From Candidatus Kapaibacterium sp. (lineage in GTDB: Bacteria > Bacteroidota > Ignavibacteria > Kapaibacteriales > JAEUSM01), in contig JAEUSM010000002.1 of NCBI GenBank assembly GCA_016788785.1, positions 1 to 64,000 of the forward strand: DNA of 64,000 nt, read 5' to 3'. Made by a program: the position numbers and the translations under genes. Position 1 is the first letter of the stretch; every line of letters starts with the position of its first letter. The notes beneath the pieces are model-generated. The model had not been told where the DNA came from. It made no database searches and saw only the letters and a program-made list of their open reading frames with translations. Shown in pieces: positions 1 through 8,680 of the stretch.

Positions 1-881
1 GGATCAGACTCTTGCAAATCAAAAATATAGGTATATGTAAATCCTTGTATAGCCAAATATCTGCTGTCTGGCGACCATGCCATAGAAAATGTATGGCTAT
101 TAACTTCTAAATTTTTAACACGTATACCATTGATGGTATAAATATCGATGTTAAGAGTATAATCTCTGAATTTTCTAATGGTATATTTATTGTTCGGGCT
201 TATAGAAATACTCTGCACTTGCTCTTTAGTCGTATTTATAAATCTGTCTTCTTGAACAATGTACTCACCTGTTGTATCTGAAAAATGTAATCTGTCCGTT
301 TTTGTTAATTGATCATATGTCCATTGTCTGACTCCACCACTCGGATAATTTACTCCAAATTTGCCAAATTTTGATGGTGTAATATTGATATACTCTTTGG
401 TAAATATATCAAAAATAAAAATAGATCTACCCCAAACGGTTTTACCAGCTTCATTTTTTACATAACCACCACATTCAACTATTACTTTAGTATTATCATT
501 TGGAGAAAAACACTTTATTTGCCCACCTAAAATATTATATTCTTTCGGTATAATATTTAAAAGATCAAGCTGAGTTATTTGCAATGATTTTGTATTCAAT
601 ATTGTAGATAAATCAATTGATATCAAATCTCCATTTACTGATGGGCCATGGGCTTCATGAATAAATTTAGGTAGAATTTGATTACCAACTGGACTAAATG
701 CAGTATCATAGGGAAGTGGACAATCATTTTCATTATCAAATGGAACTCCTTCTGGACAAGTAGGGCATTTATATAATACAGAATCCTTTGGCTTTACTGG
801 ATCAGGTTGATTACTAAGGTCGTTACACGATGTAACGACCATTAGTAATAGAATAATTATAGAATATAGAAATGTTTTCAT
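1..881 (-). CDS. Lipoprotein with beta-propeller-like repeats, 3' end outside the window
   Basis: An open frame reads on the minus strand from the ATG at 881 to the window edge without a stop, giving at least 293 residues. It starts with a lipoprotein signal: a basic start, a hydrophobic core and the lipobox VTSC at about residues 16-19. Near residues 268-276 the motif AWSPDSRYL is typical of TolB/WD40-like propeller blades, so a beta-propeller is likely. It resembles the lipoprotein at 16011-17177 over a central stretch (FGKFG here, FGKYG there, with matching flanks), so the two are probably paralogues. The function is unknown; it should be anchored in the outer or inner membrane facing the periplasm or surface. 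Length, C-terminus and downstream partner cannot be seen. Confidence 0.8.
   Translation of the reverse strand, partial: MKTFLYSIIILLLMVVTSCNDLSNQPDPVKPKDSVLYKCPTCPEGVPFDNENDCPLPYDTAFSPVGNQILPKFIHEAHGPSVNGDLISIDLSTILNTKSLQITQLDLLNIIPKEYNILGGQIKCFSPNDNTKVIVECGGYVKNEAGKTVWGRSIFIFDIFTKEYINITPSKFGKFGVNYPSGGVRQWTYDQLTKTDRLHFSDTTGEYIVQEDRFINTTKEQVQSISISPNNKYTIRKFRDYTLNIDIYTINGIRVKNLEVNSHTFSMAWSPDSRYLAIQGFTYTYIFDLQESD
818..840. repeat. Perfect 10-bp inverted repeat inside a lipoprotein signal region
   Basis: GGTCGTTACA (818-827) and its exact reverse complement (831-840) flank the 3-nt loop CGA. The element lies in the part of the minus-strand lipoprotein that encodes the lipobox and first mature residues. 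In the mRNA it would form a strong hairpin about 40 nt after the start codon. Confidence 0.7.
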
Positions 882-1010
882 TTGTTACCCAGCAAAAATG
901 GAATATAATTTTTGTATTAAGATTAAATTACGGCTTATTTTGGACACTACCTAATCATTTGTGATATTTTTCGATTTTTTTTAAAATGAAATTCGATTTT
1001 CTTGATTTTA

Positions 1011-1150
1011 TTACCCCTCACCCCAACCCTCTCCCTTGTAGGGGAGAGGGAATCTACTGTTGTTTTTTGGAAAGAAACCACCACGTCTAACCACCCCCCG
1101 ATTGAAATCGGGGGTTACAAATTCTGTCATCCCTTCGGGATTTAAAGAAA
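1011..1150. repeat. Cluster of REP-like palindromes in a 455-bp gene-free stretch
   Basis: Between the lipoprotein start and flgB (882-1336) lie three hairpin elements. CCCTCTCCC (1027-1035) pairs with 1042-1050. CCCCCGATT (1095-1103) pairs with 1106-1114. A short ATCCC-TTC-GGGAT hairpin lies near 1128-1141. The first type recurs near 19990-20016, 20116-20138 and 20206-20232. Elements of these styles are dispersed in many bacterial intergenic regions. The rest of the stretch is AT-rich leader sequence; I see no gene in it. Confidence 0.6.
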
Positions 1151-1295
1151 ACTATTCACATTCGCTTGATTGAAAGCTGACTACTAACCACCTACTTGGG
1201 CGAATATTAACCAATGCATTGTCGAATATTAACCTATTTGATGATTTTGCACCAAAATATTACCAAAAACCATCCATTTTCCCATACATTTACAG

Positions 1296-1310
1296 TGGCA
1301 TATTTATTGG
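1296..1310 (+). promoter_or_regulatory. Possible sigma-54-type promoter before flgB
   Basis: TGGCA (1296-1300) and TTGG (1307-1310) have the exact -24/-12 spacing of sigma-54 promoters (10 nt between the two dinucleotides). The -12 element reads TTGG rather than TTGC, a mismatch in its conserved dinucleotide. Transcription would start near 1322, just before the flgB ribosome-binding site. Sigma-54 commonly drives rod and hook genes in other bacteria. It is a weak call. Confidence 0.25.
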
Positions 1311-1336
1311 TTACAAGTTGTCAAAGGAAAAAAATT

Positions 1337-1753
1337 ATGATTGATGATTACTTGTTTTCAGGAAGACTACCGTTGCTCAATCGTGCGTTAGACGCGTATA
1401 CGATGAGGCAACACATTTCTTCGAAAAACATAGCGAATGCAAATACGCCAAATTACCGTCCTGAACGAGTAAAATTTGAAGAAGAATTTCAAAAGGCTCA
1501 AATTGCGTTGAAAGGCAAACGTAGTACTCCTATGCACATACCAATTGGTCCACCTGCACCCGGTTCTGTGAAAGCAGAAGAAATAAATGCTACGATTCCA
1601 AGACCAGAAATTTTCTTTTCAGGGGACACACACGTCAATATAGACCGTGAAATGGCTGATTTGGCAGAAAATCAAATTCGTTATCGTATGGTTACTCGAA
1701 TTACCAATGGGTACTTCCGTTCAATGCAGTCTGCAATTAAAGGAGGTCAATAA
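1337..1753 (+). CDS. flgB: Flagellar basal-body rod protein FlgB
   Basis: A 138-residue proximal rod component of the flagellar basal body. The N-terminal rod-protein signature is visible: NIANANTPNYRPERVKFEE at about residues 30-48, the standard FlgB/FlgC/FlgE motif, and the C-terminus ends in the helical segment ENQIRYRMVTRITNGYFRSM. I chose the ATG at 1337 because AAAGGAAAA lies just upstream and the protein then has family length; an in-frame ATG at 1214 would add 41 residues unlike any rod protein. It is the first gene of the flagellar operon and stops 2 nt before flgC. Confidence 0.95.
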   Translation: MIDDYLFSGRLPLLNRALDAYTMRQHISSKNIANANTPNYRPERVKFEEEFQKAQIALKGKRSTPMHIPIGPPAPGSVKAEEINATIPRPEIFFSGDTHVNIDREMADLAENQIRYRMVTRITNGYFRSMQSAIKGGQ

Positions 1754-1755
1754 CT

Positions 1756-2244
1756 ATGGATACTCTTTTAACAAGTCTTGATATAGTTAGCCAAGGAATG
1801 GCTGTTCAACGTCAGCGTTTGAACGCTATTGCCAATAATATGGCGAATGTGAATACAACCAAAGATGTTGATGGACAGCCGTATAAACGACAAATTGTGT
1901 TGGTTCGAGCAAAAAAGAATGATGCATTTTCTAAAGCATTTGAACAACAAATTCAATTAGCCTCAACTGATGCCTCTCACGCACCAAATGCTTCATTACC
2001 AAATAATTATGGTGATAAGCGTGTTGTACGTTCGCTTGAAACTAAGGATCCATCTCCACCAAGAATGATATATGATCCATCACATCCCGATGCAAATGAG
2101 GATGGATATGTAGCAATGCCAAATGTGAATGTCGTAACTGAAATGGTGGATATGATAGTTGCTCAACGTGCATTTCAAGCTAATACGACTATATTTACGT
2201 CAGCAAAAAATATGGCAAGAAATGCCATTGATATGGGTCAATAA
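1756..2244 (+). CDS. flgC: Flagellar basal-body rod protein FlgC
   Basis: A 162-residue rod protein. It has the rod N-terminal motif (RLNAIANNMANVNTTK, about residues 21-36), and the C-terminal segment NVVTEMVDMIVAQRAFQANT is the conserved helix through which axial proteins pack. A strong AAGGAGG Shine-Dalgarno sequence lies inside the end of flgB. It should polymerise with FlgB, FlgF and FlgG to form the rod crossing the periplasm, exported by the flagellar type III apparatus. A short insertion in the middle (about residues 60-100) makes it somewhat longer than many FlgC proteins. Confidence 0.95.
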   Translation: MDTLLTSLDIVSQGMAVQRQRLNAIANNMANVNTTKDVDGQPYKRQIVLVRAKKNDAFSKAFEQQIQLASTDASHAPNASLPNNYGDKRVVRSLETKDPSPPRMIYDPSHPDANEDGYVAMPNVNVVTEMVDMIVAQRAFQANTTIFTSAKNMARNAIDMGQ

Positions 2245-2259
2245 CTTGAATAAAGAATT

Positions 2260-2583
2260 ATGATAGAAACATTACAAAGTTCCATTGCAACACCCTTCCA
2301 ACCTATCCAATTGCAAAAAACGGTAGTTTCTCAAAATGAAGAAGCAGTTAATCGTGGAGAAAAAGGATCGTTTGTTCAAACCTTGCAAGATGTTTTAGAA
2401 CATACAGATAATTTAGCAAAAGATTCTCGTAAAGTTTCTGATGGATTTATCAAAGGTGAGCCAGTAGAATTACACGATGTTATCATTGCAAGTGAGAAAG
2501 CAAAGACCAGTTTTGAACTTTTAATGCAACTGAGAAACAAAGCTTTAGACCTTTATAGAGAGGCAATTCGAACGCAGGTGTAA
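2260..2583 (+). CDS. fliE: Flagellar hook-basal body protein FliE
   Basis: A 107-residue protein that joins the MS ring to the rod. The C-terminal half matches FliE: ELHDVIIASEKAKTSFELLM followed by LRNKALDLYREA, which packs against the FliF ring and FlgB. The N-terminal 40 residues are variable, as usual. It lies 15 nt downstream of flgC and is followed by a 156-nt gap with a possible terminator before fliF, so rod and MS-ring genes may be expressed at different levels. Confidence 0.93.
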   Translation: MIETLQSSIATPFQPIQLQKTVVSQNEEAVNRGEKGSFVQTLQDVLEHTDNLAKDSRKVSDGFIKGEPVELHDVIIASEKAKTSFELLMQLRNKALDLYREAIRTQV

Positions 2584-2645
2584 AATTCGTTTTTTATTTA
2601 TCGTTACAATTGATTATATTTGAAGAGATAGTAATCAATACTACA

Positions 2646-2697
2646 AAAACGTAGTAGTAAAATTCAAACAAACGACTGTTTAATACTACCGTTTTTC
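2646..2697 (+). terminator. Possible attenuator or terminator between fliE and fliF
   Basis: AAAACGTAGTAGTAAAA (2646-2662) pairs imperfectly with TTTAATACTACCGTTTT, which is followed by a T-rich run (GTTTTTCTTTTCTT). The stem is AT-rich and interrupted, so it could be a weak terminator or an RNA processing site. Confidence 0.35.
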
Positions 2698-2739
2698 TTT
2701 TCTTAGCGATTAAATACTGTATAAAAGTCATTTCTTATT

Positions 2740-4485
2740 ATGGCATTAGAACCTACTTCCAATTCTCAACTGGTACTACCTAAAGCTTCAATTGGAGAGC
2801 AGATTCGAACCTTCACACAGAAACTATCTTCACAACAAAAAATCATCATCATTTCAGTTGCTTCAGCTGTAATTATCGGCTTAGCATTTTTACTCTTTAG
2901 TTCTTCCGGTAAAAATTATGAAATTCTTTTTGCTGGTCTTGATCAAAAAGATGTTGGATTAATTGTTGAAAAGTTAAAAGAACGTAAAATAGATTATACA
3001 CTTCATGGTGATGGTACAACAATAATGGTACCTCCTGAGATTGTCTACGAAACGAGATTATCGTTGGCTCAAGAAGGAATACCTAAGACGACCAATGTTG
3101 TTGGGTATGAACTTTTTGATAATACCAATCTTGGTATGTCAGAGTTTGTTCAAAAACTGAATTACCGACGTGCATTAGAAGGTGAATTGCAACGAACTAT
3201 CTCCTCTTTAGAAGAAGTTTCCAGAGCAAGAGTGCACTTAGTTATTCCTGAAAAAACACTGTTTGAAGCTGATAAAAAAGATCCAACAGCTTCAGTAACC
3301 TTACACTTAAAATCAGGTAGAAGTTTATCGAAAATAAATGTAGAAGGAATTCAAACACTTATTGCTTCCAGCGTCGAAGGAATGCAACCTTCTGCAGTTT
3401 CAGTCCTTGATAATATGGGTAAAAAACTCTCAGAAGAGGCTAAAGACCCTAATTCATTGGCTGGAAAGTCTTCTACACAATACGAACTTCAACAAAAAGT
3501 CGACGCTTATTATACCCAAAAAGCTCAAGCAATGATGGATAAGGTCTTAGGCGTTGGGAATGCTGAAGTAAGTGTTACAGCAGAATTAGACTTTACACAA
3601 GTTGATAAAACTGTAGAAGAGTACGACCCTGAAAAGCAAATCGCTCGCAGTGAACAAGCAATTGCTGAAAAGGCTCAAGCGGAAGATTCTTTAAATTTTC
3701 CTACAACCAATTCTCAATCGGAACGTTCTAATTCTATTACTAACTATGAAATTGCAAGAACGTTTGAACGGATTGTAGGTTCTACAGGATCAATAAAACG
3801 ACTTTCTATCTCTGCATTAGTCAATGGAACTTCAAAAGTTGAGGAAGAACCAGAACCTAAAATAGTTTATACTCCTCGTAGTAACGAGGAAATGCAAAAA
3901 ATTACCGATGTATTGAAAAATACTGTTGGCTTTAATCCCGGCAGAAACGATCAAATTTCCGTTCAAAATTTGCAATTTGACAATACACAATTGCAAGAAG
4001 AAATCAAATCGAAAGGATTAGAATTACCGCTAACCGTCGAAGAGATTTTGGAAAAAGTTTTGATGATCGTTGCAATGATTTTGGCAGTATTAGTACTTCG
4101 CAGAATCTTTGCTTCACGTCAAATCAAAAAAGGTATCGAAAATATTTTGGCACCATCTTCTGCAGATTTGGAACGTCAATTTGCTATGATGGAAGCCGCT
4201 GAAGAACAAAAAATGTTAATGGGTGGAACCTTGTTGACAATGGCTGGTGTTGAAGGTGAAGCATCACAACCAGGTAGACGTCAACGTTTACCAAATAAAG
4301 AAGAACTTACAGCTCGTGCGAGAATGAAATTAGAAGAAGCAGAAGCTGGAGTTATCACAGAAGAAGTTTTACTTCAACGTGAAATGAAAACTCGTGTCGG
4401 TAACTATTTAGAAAACCAAACTACCGATGCTGTTCGTCTTATCAAATTATTACTTTCTCAAGAAAATGAAGATAGAAGAAGGTAA
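2740..4485 (+). CDS. fliF: Flagellar MS-ring protein FliF
   Basis: A 581-residue protein forming the MS ring in the inner membrane, on which the flagellum is assembled. Transmembrane segments lie at about residues 34-53 and 440-455. The YscJ/FliF ring-building domain follows the first (FAGLDQKDVGLIVEKLKER; GYELFDNTNLGMSEFVQKLN). The cytoplasmic tail after the second is about 125 residues, and its C-terminal end (LIKLLLSQENEDRRR) should bind FliG, encoded next. Length and order are normal for the family. A gap of 156 nt separates it from fliE. Confidence 0.97.
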   Translation: MALEPTSNSQLVLPKASIGEQIRTFTQKLSSQQKIIIISVASAVIIGLAFLLFSSSGKNYEILFAGLDQKDVGLIVEKLKERKIDYTLHGDGTTIMVPPEIVYETRLSLAQEGIPKTTNVVGYELFDNTNLGMSEFVQKLNYRRALEGELQRTISSLEEVSRARVHLVIPEKTLFEADKKDPTASVTLHLKSGRSLSKINVEGIQTLIASSVEGMQPSAVSVLDNMGKKLSEEAKDPNSLAGKSSTQYELQQKVDAYYTQKAQAMMDKVLGVGNAEVSVTAELDFTQVDKTVEEYDPEKQIARSEQAIAEKAQAEDSLNFPTTNSQSERSNSITNYEIARTFERIVGSTGSIKRLSISALVNGTSKVEEEPEPKIVYTPRSNEEMQKITDVLKNTVGFNPGRNDQISVQNLQFDNTQLQEEIKSKGLELPLTVEEILEKVLMIVAMILAVLVLRRIFASRQIKKGIENILAPSSADLERQFAMMEAAEEQKMLMGGTLLTMAGVEGEASQPGRRQRLPNKEELTARARMKLEEAEAGVITEEVLLQREMKTRVGNYLENQTTDAVRLIKLLLSQENEDRRR

Positions 4486-4531
4486 TACCTTTTCTAGTTC
4501 ATTCTAAATTCTTTCAATCAAAAATGTACTC

Positions 4532-5557
4532 ATGGCAATAGGTAGAGAAGTCCGATACGAACAACTTACTGGAAGACAGAAAGTAGCAATACTTCTCATG
4601 TCGTTCGAACCGGAGTTAGCCTCTAGAATTTTTCGTGAGCTTGACGATAAGGAAGTCGAATTAATTGCTCTCGAAATCACGAATATGCGTGATATCAGGC
4701 CAGGTGTTTTGGAAAAAGTCATTGAAGAATTCTATCAAATGATTACTGCCCAAGGTTATGCAGTCGAAGGCGGGCTTGATTATGCTATGCATTTACTTGA
4801 ACGAACATATGGATTAGAGAAAGCACACGAAATCATTGAACGTATTAAAATGTTAACGACTGTTCGTGGTTTCAACATCTTGAAAAAAGCAGATCCTCAA
4901 CAGTTAGCGTCATTTTTGGGTAAAGAACATCCTCAAACCATTGCACTAATTCTTTCTCACTTACCAACTGACCAAACCGCTGAGGTTCTTGGGGAGTTTT
5001 CTGATGAATTACGTTCAGATGTTTTAATTCGTATTGCTACCTTAGGCAAGGTTTCGCCACAATTAGTGTCGGAAATCGAATCTGTCGTTGATGAGATAGC
5101 AGAAGCTACCTTGTCTCAAAATTTATCCGCTACTGGTGGAGCACAAATTGTTGCAGGTATTTTGAATAAATCAAACAATGCACAAGCCAAAATGCTCTTA
5201 GAAAGCATCGAAGAAAAAGACGTCGCTTTAGCTGCTGAAATTAAACGCTTGATGTTCCTTTTTGAAGATATAGCTGCAATTGATGACAAAGGAATTCAAA
5301 AAATTATCGGTGCTGTTGATAAAAAAGATTTGGCATTGGCTCTCAAAGCTGCAGATGAACGTATCAAAAACAAAATTTTCAAAAATATGTCCGAACGTGC
5401 CTCTGCAACAGTCAAAGAAGAATTGGAATTTATGGGTCCAGTCAAACTTAAAGATGTTGAAGCAGCACAAATGCGAATTGTTGATGTCGTGAAACAATTA
5501 GAAGAAGCAGAAGAAATTGTTATCACTGGTCGTGGTAAGGAAGATGTATTTGTATAG
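4532..5557 (+). CDS. fliG: Flagellar motor switch protein FliG
   Basis: A 341-residue rotor protein that transmits torque from the stator and sets rotation direction. It has all three FliG domains: an N-terminal FliF-binding domain (TGRQKVAILLMSFEPELASRI), a middle domain with the EHPQ-type motif (GKEHPQTIALILSHL, about residues 130-144), and a C-terminal stator-interacting domain with the charged helix ADERIKNKIFKNMSERA and the family ending GRGKEDVFV. It follows fliF by 46 nt. Confidence 0.97.
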   Translation: MAIGREVRYEQLTGRQKVAILLMSFEPELASRIFRELDDKEVELIALEITNMRDIRPGVLEKVIEEFYQMITAQGYAVEGGLDYAMHLLERTYGLEKAHEIIERIKMLTTVRGFNILKKADPQQLASFLGKEHPQTIALILSHLPTDQTAEVLGEFSDELRSDVLIRIATLGKVSPQLVSEIESVVDEIAEATLSQNLSATGGAQIVAGILNKSNNAQAKMLLESIEEKDVALAAEIKRLMFLFEDIAAIDDKGIQKIIGAVDKKDLALALKAADERIKNKIFKNMSERASATVKEELEFMGPVKLKDVEAAQMRIVDVVKQLEEAEEIVITGRGKEDVFV

Positions 5558-5582
5558 GTACTGTTTATAGAAAGATTCTACT

Positions 5583-6299
5583 ATGTCCTTGCATACTATT
5601 ACCATTCAAAATCGTTTAAAAAAAATTGAATTACTCTATTCAAGAGATAATCCAGAAAATACGTTTGAAGATTTTGTTTCGGCAATTCCTGAAGCCTCAG
5701 AAGAAGAATTATTAGCTAAACGACTTGAAGAAGAAGAACGACTTCGAAAAGAAGAAATCGAACTTGCTCGAAAAGAAGGGTATGAACACGGTCTAACTGA
5801 CGGTAAAAACGTCACCAAAGCAATGTTGCTTGAAGAAATGGAGCAACATTTGCAATGGGTGAAAAATTTTGATTCCATAGTATCTTCACAACTCTTAGAA
5901 GAATTTCAAGACGCTTATGTGGAAATGGAAAAAACTGCAGTTTCACTTGCAATCATCATCGCTGAAAAGATATTACAACGCGAAATTCGTGAGCATGCAG
6001 GAGAAATAATAGTTAATCAAGCGATTAAAGCTATTCGTACACTTGAAGGTGCAAAAAATATTTCCATTCGTTTACACCCAACAAATTTAGAAGCGTTAGA
6101 AAAAGCAAAAAGTACCTTGGTTGACGCTACTAAGGTTCGTCAAGACCTTATCTCAATTGTTGCTGATCCAAGCGTGCAAGAAGGTGGATGCATTGTTGAT
6201 ACAGCCTTAGGAACAATAGATTCACAAGTTAAAACACAACTTGATACTATAGCAAGTGCTTTGAACGAGGAATTTCAATCAAATCAATCATCATCATAA
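5583..6299 (+). CDS. fliH: Flagellar assembly protein FliH
   Basis: A 238-residue regulator that holds the export ATPase FliI at the flagellar type III gate. The N-terminal half is a highly charged Glu/Lys/Arg coiled coil (about residues 38-75). The C-terminal domain has the FliH/YscL features (AIIIAEKILQREIREHAGEIIVNQA) and the glycine-rich end EGGCIVDTALGTIDSQVKTQLD. Its position between fliG and fliI confirms the call. Confidence 0.93.
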   Translation: MSLHTITIQNRLKKIELLYSRDNPENTFEDFVSAIPEASEEELLAKRLEEEERLRKEEIELARKEGYEHGLTDGKNVTKAMLLEEMEQHLQWVKNFDSIVSSQLLEEFQDAYVEMEKTAVSLAIIIAEKILQREIREHAGEIIVNQAIKAIRTLEGAKNISIRLHPTNLEALEKAKSTLVDATKVRQDLISIVADPSVQEGGCIVDTALGTIDSQVKTQLDTIASALNEEFQSNQSSS

Positions 6300-6309
6300 T
6301 TGAAATGAT

Positions 6310-7629
6310 ATGATAACCTCAGAACAACTTATTTCCAAATACGCCACCGTAATTTCCTCTGTTACAACTTATCAAACAATAGGAAAAATCACCCAAGTAG
6401 TTGGTTTAGTACTCGAAAGTGACGGACCCCAAGCGTCCATGGGGGAAGTATGTATTCTTCGTGGAAAAGACGGAAAAGAATTAGGCATGACAGAGGTTGT
6501 GGGATTTCGTGATAACAAAATTCTTTCTATGATTTTGGGTGATTTGAAGGATATCGCTCCTGGAACTGAAATTGTCTCAACTGGTTATCCCCTTAATGTT
6601 GGTGTTGGCTACAAGATGTTAGGAAGGGTTTTAGATGGATTAGGTAATCCACTTGATGGACTTCCTAAACCTGAACCGAATGAAGTTCGAAGCGTCTACG
6701 CAAATCCCCCCAATCCCCTAACTCGTAAACGAATTTCTGATGTGTTACAAACAGGAGTTCGTGCCATAGATGGGTTGTTAACCATTGGTATGGGTCAGAG
6801 AATGGGGATTTTTGCTGGATCTGGAGTAGGAAAATCGACGTTAATGGGTATGATAAGCCGTAATACCAGTGCGGATATTTCGGTAATTTGTTTAGTTGGT
6901 GAACGTGGTAGAGAAGTAAAAGAATTCATTGAAAACGAACTTGGTCCTAAGGGTTTAGAACGAGCAATTATTATTGTTGCAACTTCCGACCAACCAGCCT
7001 TGGTTAGAATAAAATCAGCCTTAGTAGCAACAACAATTGCTGAGTACTTTCGCGATGAAGGGTTTAATGTGATGTTGATGATGGATTCTATTACTCGTCT
7101 AGCAATGGCACAACGGGAAGTAGGATTGACGATTGGTGAACCTCCTGCAACAAAAGGATATACACCATCAGTATTTTCGTTATTGCCAAAGATAATGGAA
7201 CGTGCAGGAACTTCCGAAAAAGGATCAATTACAGCACTCTATACTGTTTTAGTAGAAGGTGATGATTTTAACGAACCTATCGCTGATGCAACACGTGGGA
7301 TTTTAGATGGTCATATTGTGCTTTCGAGGAAATTAGCATCACAAAATCATTATCCTTCCATTGATGTTTTAGATTCAGTTTCTCGTGTGATGAAAGATAT
7401 TTGCGATCAAGAACACATACGAGCCTCTCAAAAAGCTCGTGAGGCACTTTCTCGATATCGTGAATCGGAAGATCTCATCACCATTGGTGCATATCAAAAA
7501 GGAAGCAATGCACTCTTAGACCAATCTATTCGACTGAATGAGCAATTACTTCCCTTTCTTCAGCAAGGTATTTACGAACAGATTCCTTTTGAAGTAAGTG
7601 TTGATTCTATAATGGGTATTATTCAATAA
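6310..7629 (+). CDS. fliI: Flagellum-specific ATPase FliI
   Basis: A 439-residue ATPase powering protein export through the flagellar type III apparatus, related to F1 beta subunits. Walker A is AGSGVGKST (residues 169-177) and Walker B VMLMMDS (254-260); the conserved GERGREVKEF segment lies at 197-206 and the arginine-containing DATRGILDGH region further on. It starts 10 nt after fliH and ends 4 nt before fliJ, as usual for an export ATPase complex operon. Confidence 0.97.
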   Translation: MITSEQLISKYATVISSVTTYQTIGKITQVVGLVLESDGPQASMGEVCILRGKDGKELGMTEVVGFRDNKILSMILGDLKDIAPGTEIVSTGYPLNVGVGYKMLGRVLDGLGNPLDGLPKPEPNEVRSVYANPPNPLTRKRISDVLQTGVRAIDGLLTIGMGQRMGIFAGSGVGKSTLMGMISRNTSADISVICLVGERGREVKEFIENELGPKGLERAIIIVATSDQPALVRIKSALVATTIAEYFRDEGFNVMLMMDSITRLAMAQREVGLTIGEPPATKGYTPSVFSLLPKIMERAGTSEKGSITALYTVLVEGDDFNEPIADATRGILDGHIVLSRKLASQNHYPSIDVLDSVSRVMKDICDQEHIRASQKAREALSRYRESEDLITIGAYQKGSNALLDQSIRLNEQLLPFLQQGIYEQIPFEVSVDSIMGIIQ

Positions 7630-7633
7630 TAGT

Positions 7634-8077
7634 ATGGCAAAAAAATTTGTTTTTGAACTTGAGTCAGCACTGCGATTGAAAACGTATGCGGTACAAAAAG
7701 CAAAAGAACATCTTGCACAAATTATTGAACAAATCTCCAATACTACTAATACAATTTCTGACTTACAATCTGAATTAGCCTCTTTACAAAATAATCTCCC
7801 AATAGGAAAACAATCTGCTATCATACTCATCCATCAATGGCAATATCAGACGTCACTTGTTCAAATAATTAATAAAAATGAAAAGCAACTTCAACAGCTA
7901 AATGAGATAGCAGCAGTTCGTCAAAAAGCATTAGTCACTGCATTACAAGACGAAAAAATATACCTCAAACTCAAAGAAAAAAAACAAATTCTTCACAAAA
8001 ACCTTGAAAATCGCGAAGAACAACTCTTTCTCGATGAAATTGGTCAACAAATTGCTATAAGAAATAGACAGAAGTAA
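7634..8077 (+). CDS. fliJ: Flagellar protein FliJ
   Basis: A 147-residue, largely alpha-helical protein. Heptad-like Leu/Ile spacing and many Lys/Glu/Gln residues (RLKTYAVQKAKEHLAQIIEQI) suggest one long antiparallel coiled coil. This is the FliJ stalk that turns inside the FliI hexamer and connects it to FlhA. Sequence similarity in this family is weak, so the call rests on length, coiled coil and position immediately after fliI. Confidence 0.85.
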   Translation: MAKKFVFELESALRLKTYAVQKAKEHLAQIIEQISNTTNTISDLQSELASLQNNLPIGKQSAIILIHQWQYQTSLVQIINKNEKQLQQLNEIAAVRQKALVTALQDEKIYLKLKEKKQILHKNLENREEQLFLDEIGQQIAIRNRQK

Positions 8078-8108
8078 ATTCTACTATTGTTTTTTGTAAC
8101 GCATTTGT

Positions 8109-8678
8109 ATGTTGCCTCAAGTAGATCAACAAAGAATCATCATCTTACTTGTTGTTTCTTCCATAACACTTTTTGGTTTGTTAGCTGGTGTTGTTTACCT
8201 CAGCAAAACATATCCTGAGTATATTGGACTGCCCAAAATTCGTGTTGCACAGCAAATTGATAGTTCAGCAAAGTACCAAAAAACACTATTAGGTTCGAAG
8301 AAGAAAGTATATGACGAATTCTATACTTCTTTGAAGATTCCAACAGTAAATTGGAAAGACTCAGTAGAACATTACAAAAGCTTAACATCCTCTGCGTTGG
8401 CTAAAATTGACACACTAACAAAGACCAATGTGGCGAATATTAGCCTTGAGAGCAAAACCCAAGATTCTTTGACCTATGCTAATCTTGTTGCATTTGCAAA
8501 AGTGTACGAAAAAGCTTCTCCAACGGAAGTTGCAAAAATATTAGAAGAAATCGATGTTCGTGATGCTGCAGTGATATTGAAACTAATGAAGAAAAAATCT
8601 GCAGCAAATATTGTGAATCAAATGAAACCTGAACGATCTGCGGCAATAATTCAATTAGGTGTAACTCCAAGTTTATAA
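8109..8678 (+). CDS. MotE/MgtE-N-like flagellar membrane protein
   Basis: A 189-residue protein with one N-terminal transmembrane segment (about residues 9-31), a charged middle part, and a C-terminal helical repeat (EKASPTEVAKILEEIDVRDA then LKLMKKKSAANIVNQM). This repeat resembles the MgtE intracellular N domain found in MotE, a periplasmic chaperone for the stator protein MotC, and in related flagellar-operon proteins. Its place between fliJ and fliK is common for this family. It probably acts in the periplasm in motor or stator assembly; the exact role is inferred. Confidence 0.75.
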   Translation: MLPQVDQQRIIILLVVSSITLFGLLAGVVYLSKTYPEYIGLPKIRVAQQIDSSAKYQKTLLGSKKKVYDEFYTSLKIPTVNWKDSVEHYKSLTSSALAKIDTLTKTNVANISLESKTQDSLTYANLVAFAKVYEKASPTEVAKILEEIDVRDAAVILKLMKKKSAANIVNQMKPERSAAIIQLGVTPSL

Positions 8679-8680
8679 TT

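Noticed and set aside
1214-1336. N-terminal extension of FlgB from an upstream ATG
   Set aside because: The 41 extra residues do not resemble rod proteins, and a ribosome-binding site sits directly before the ATG at 1337.
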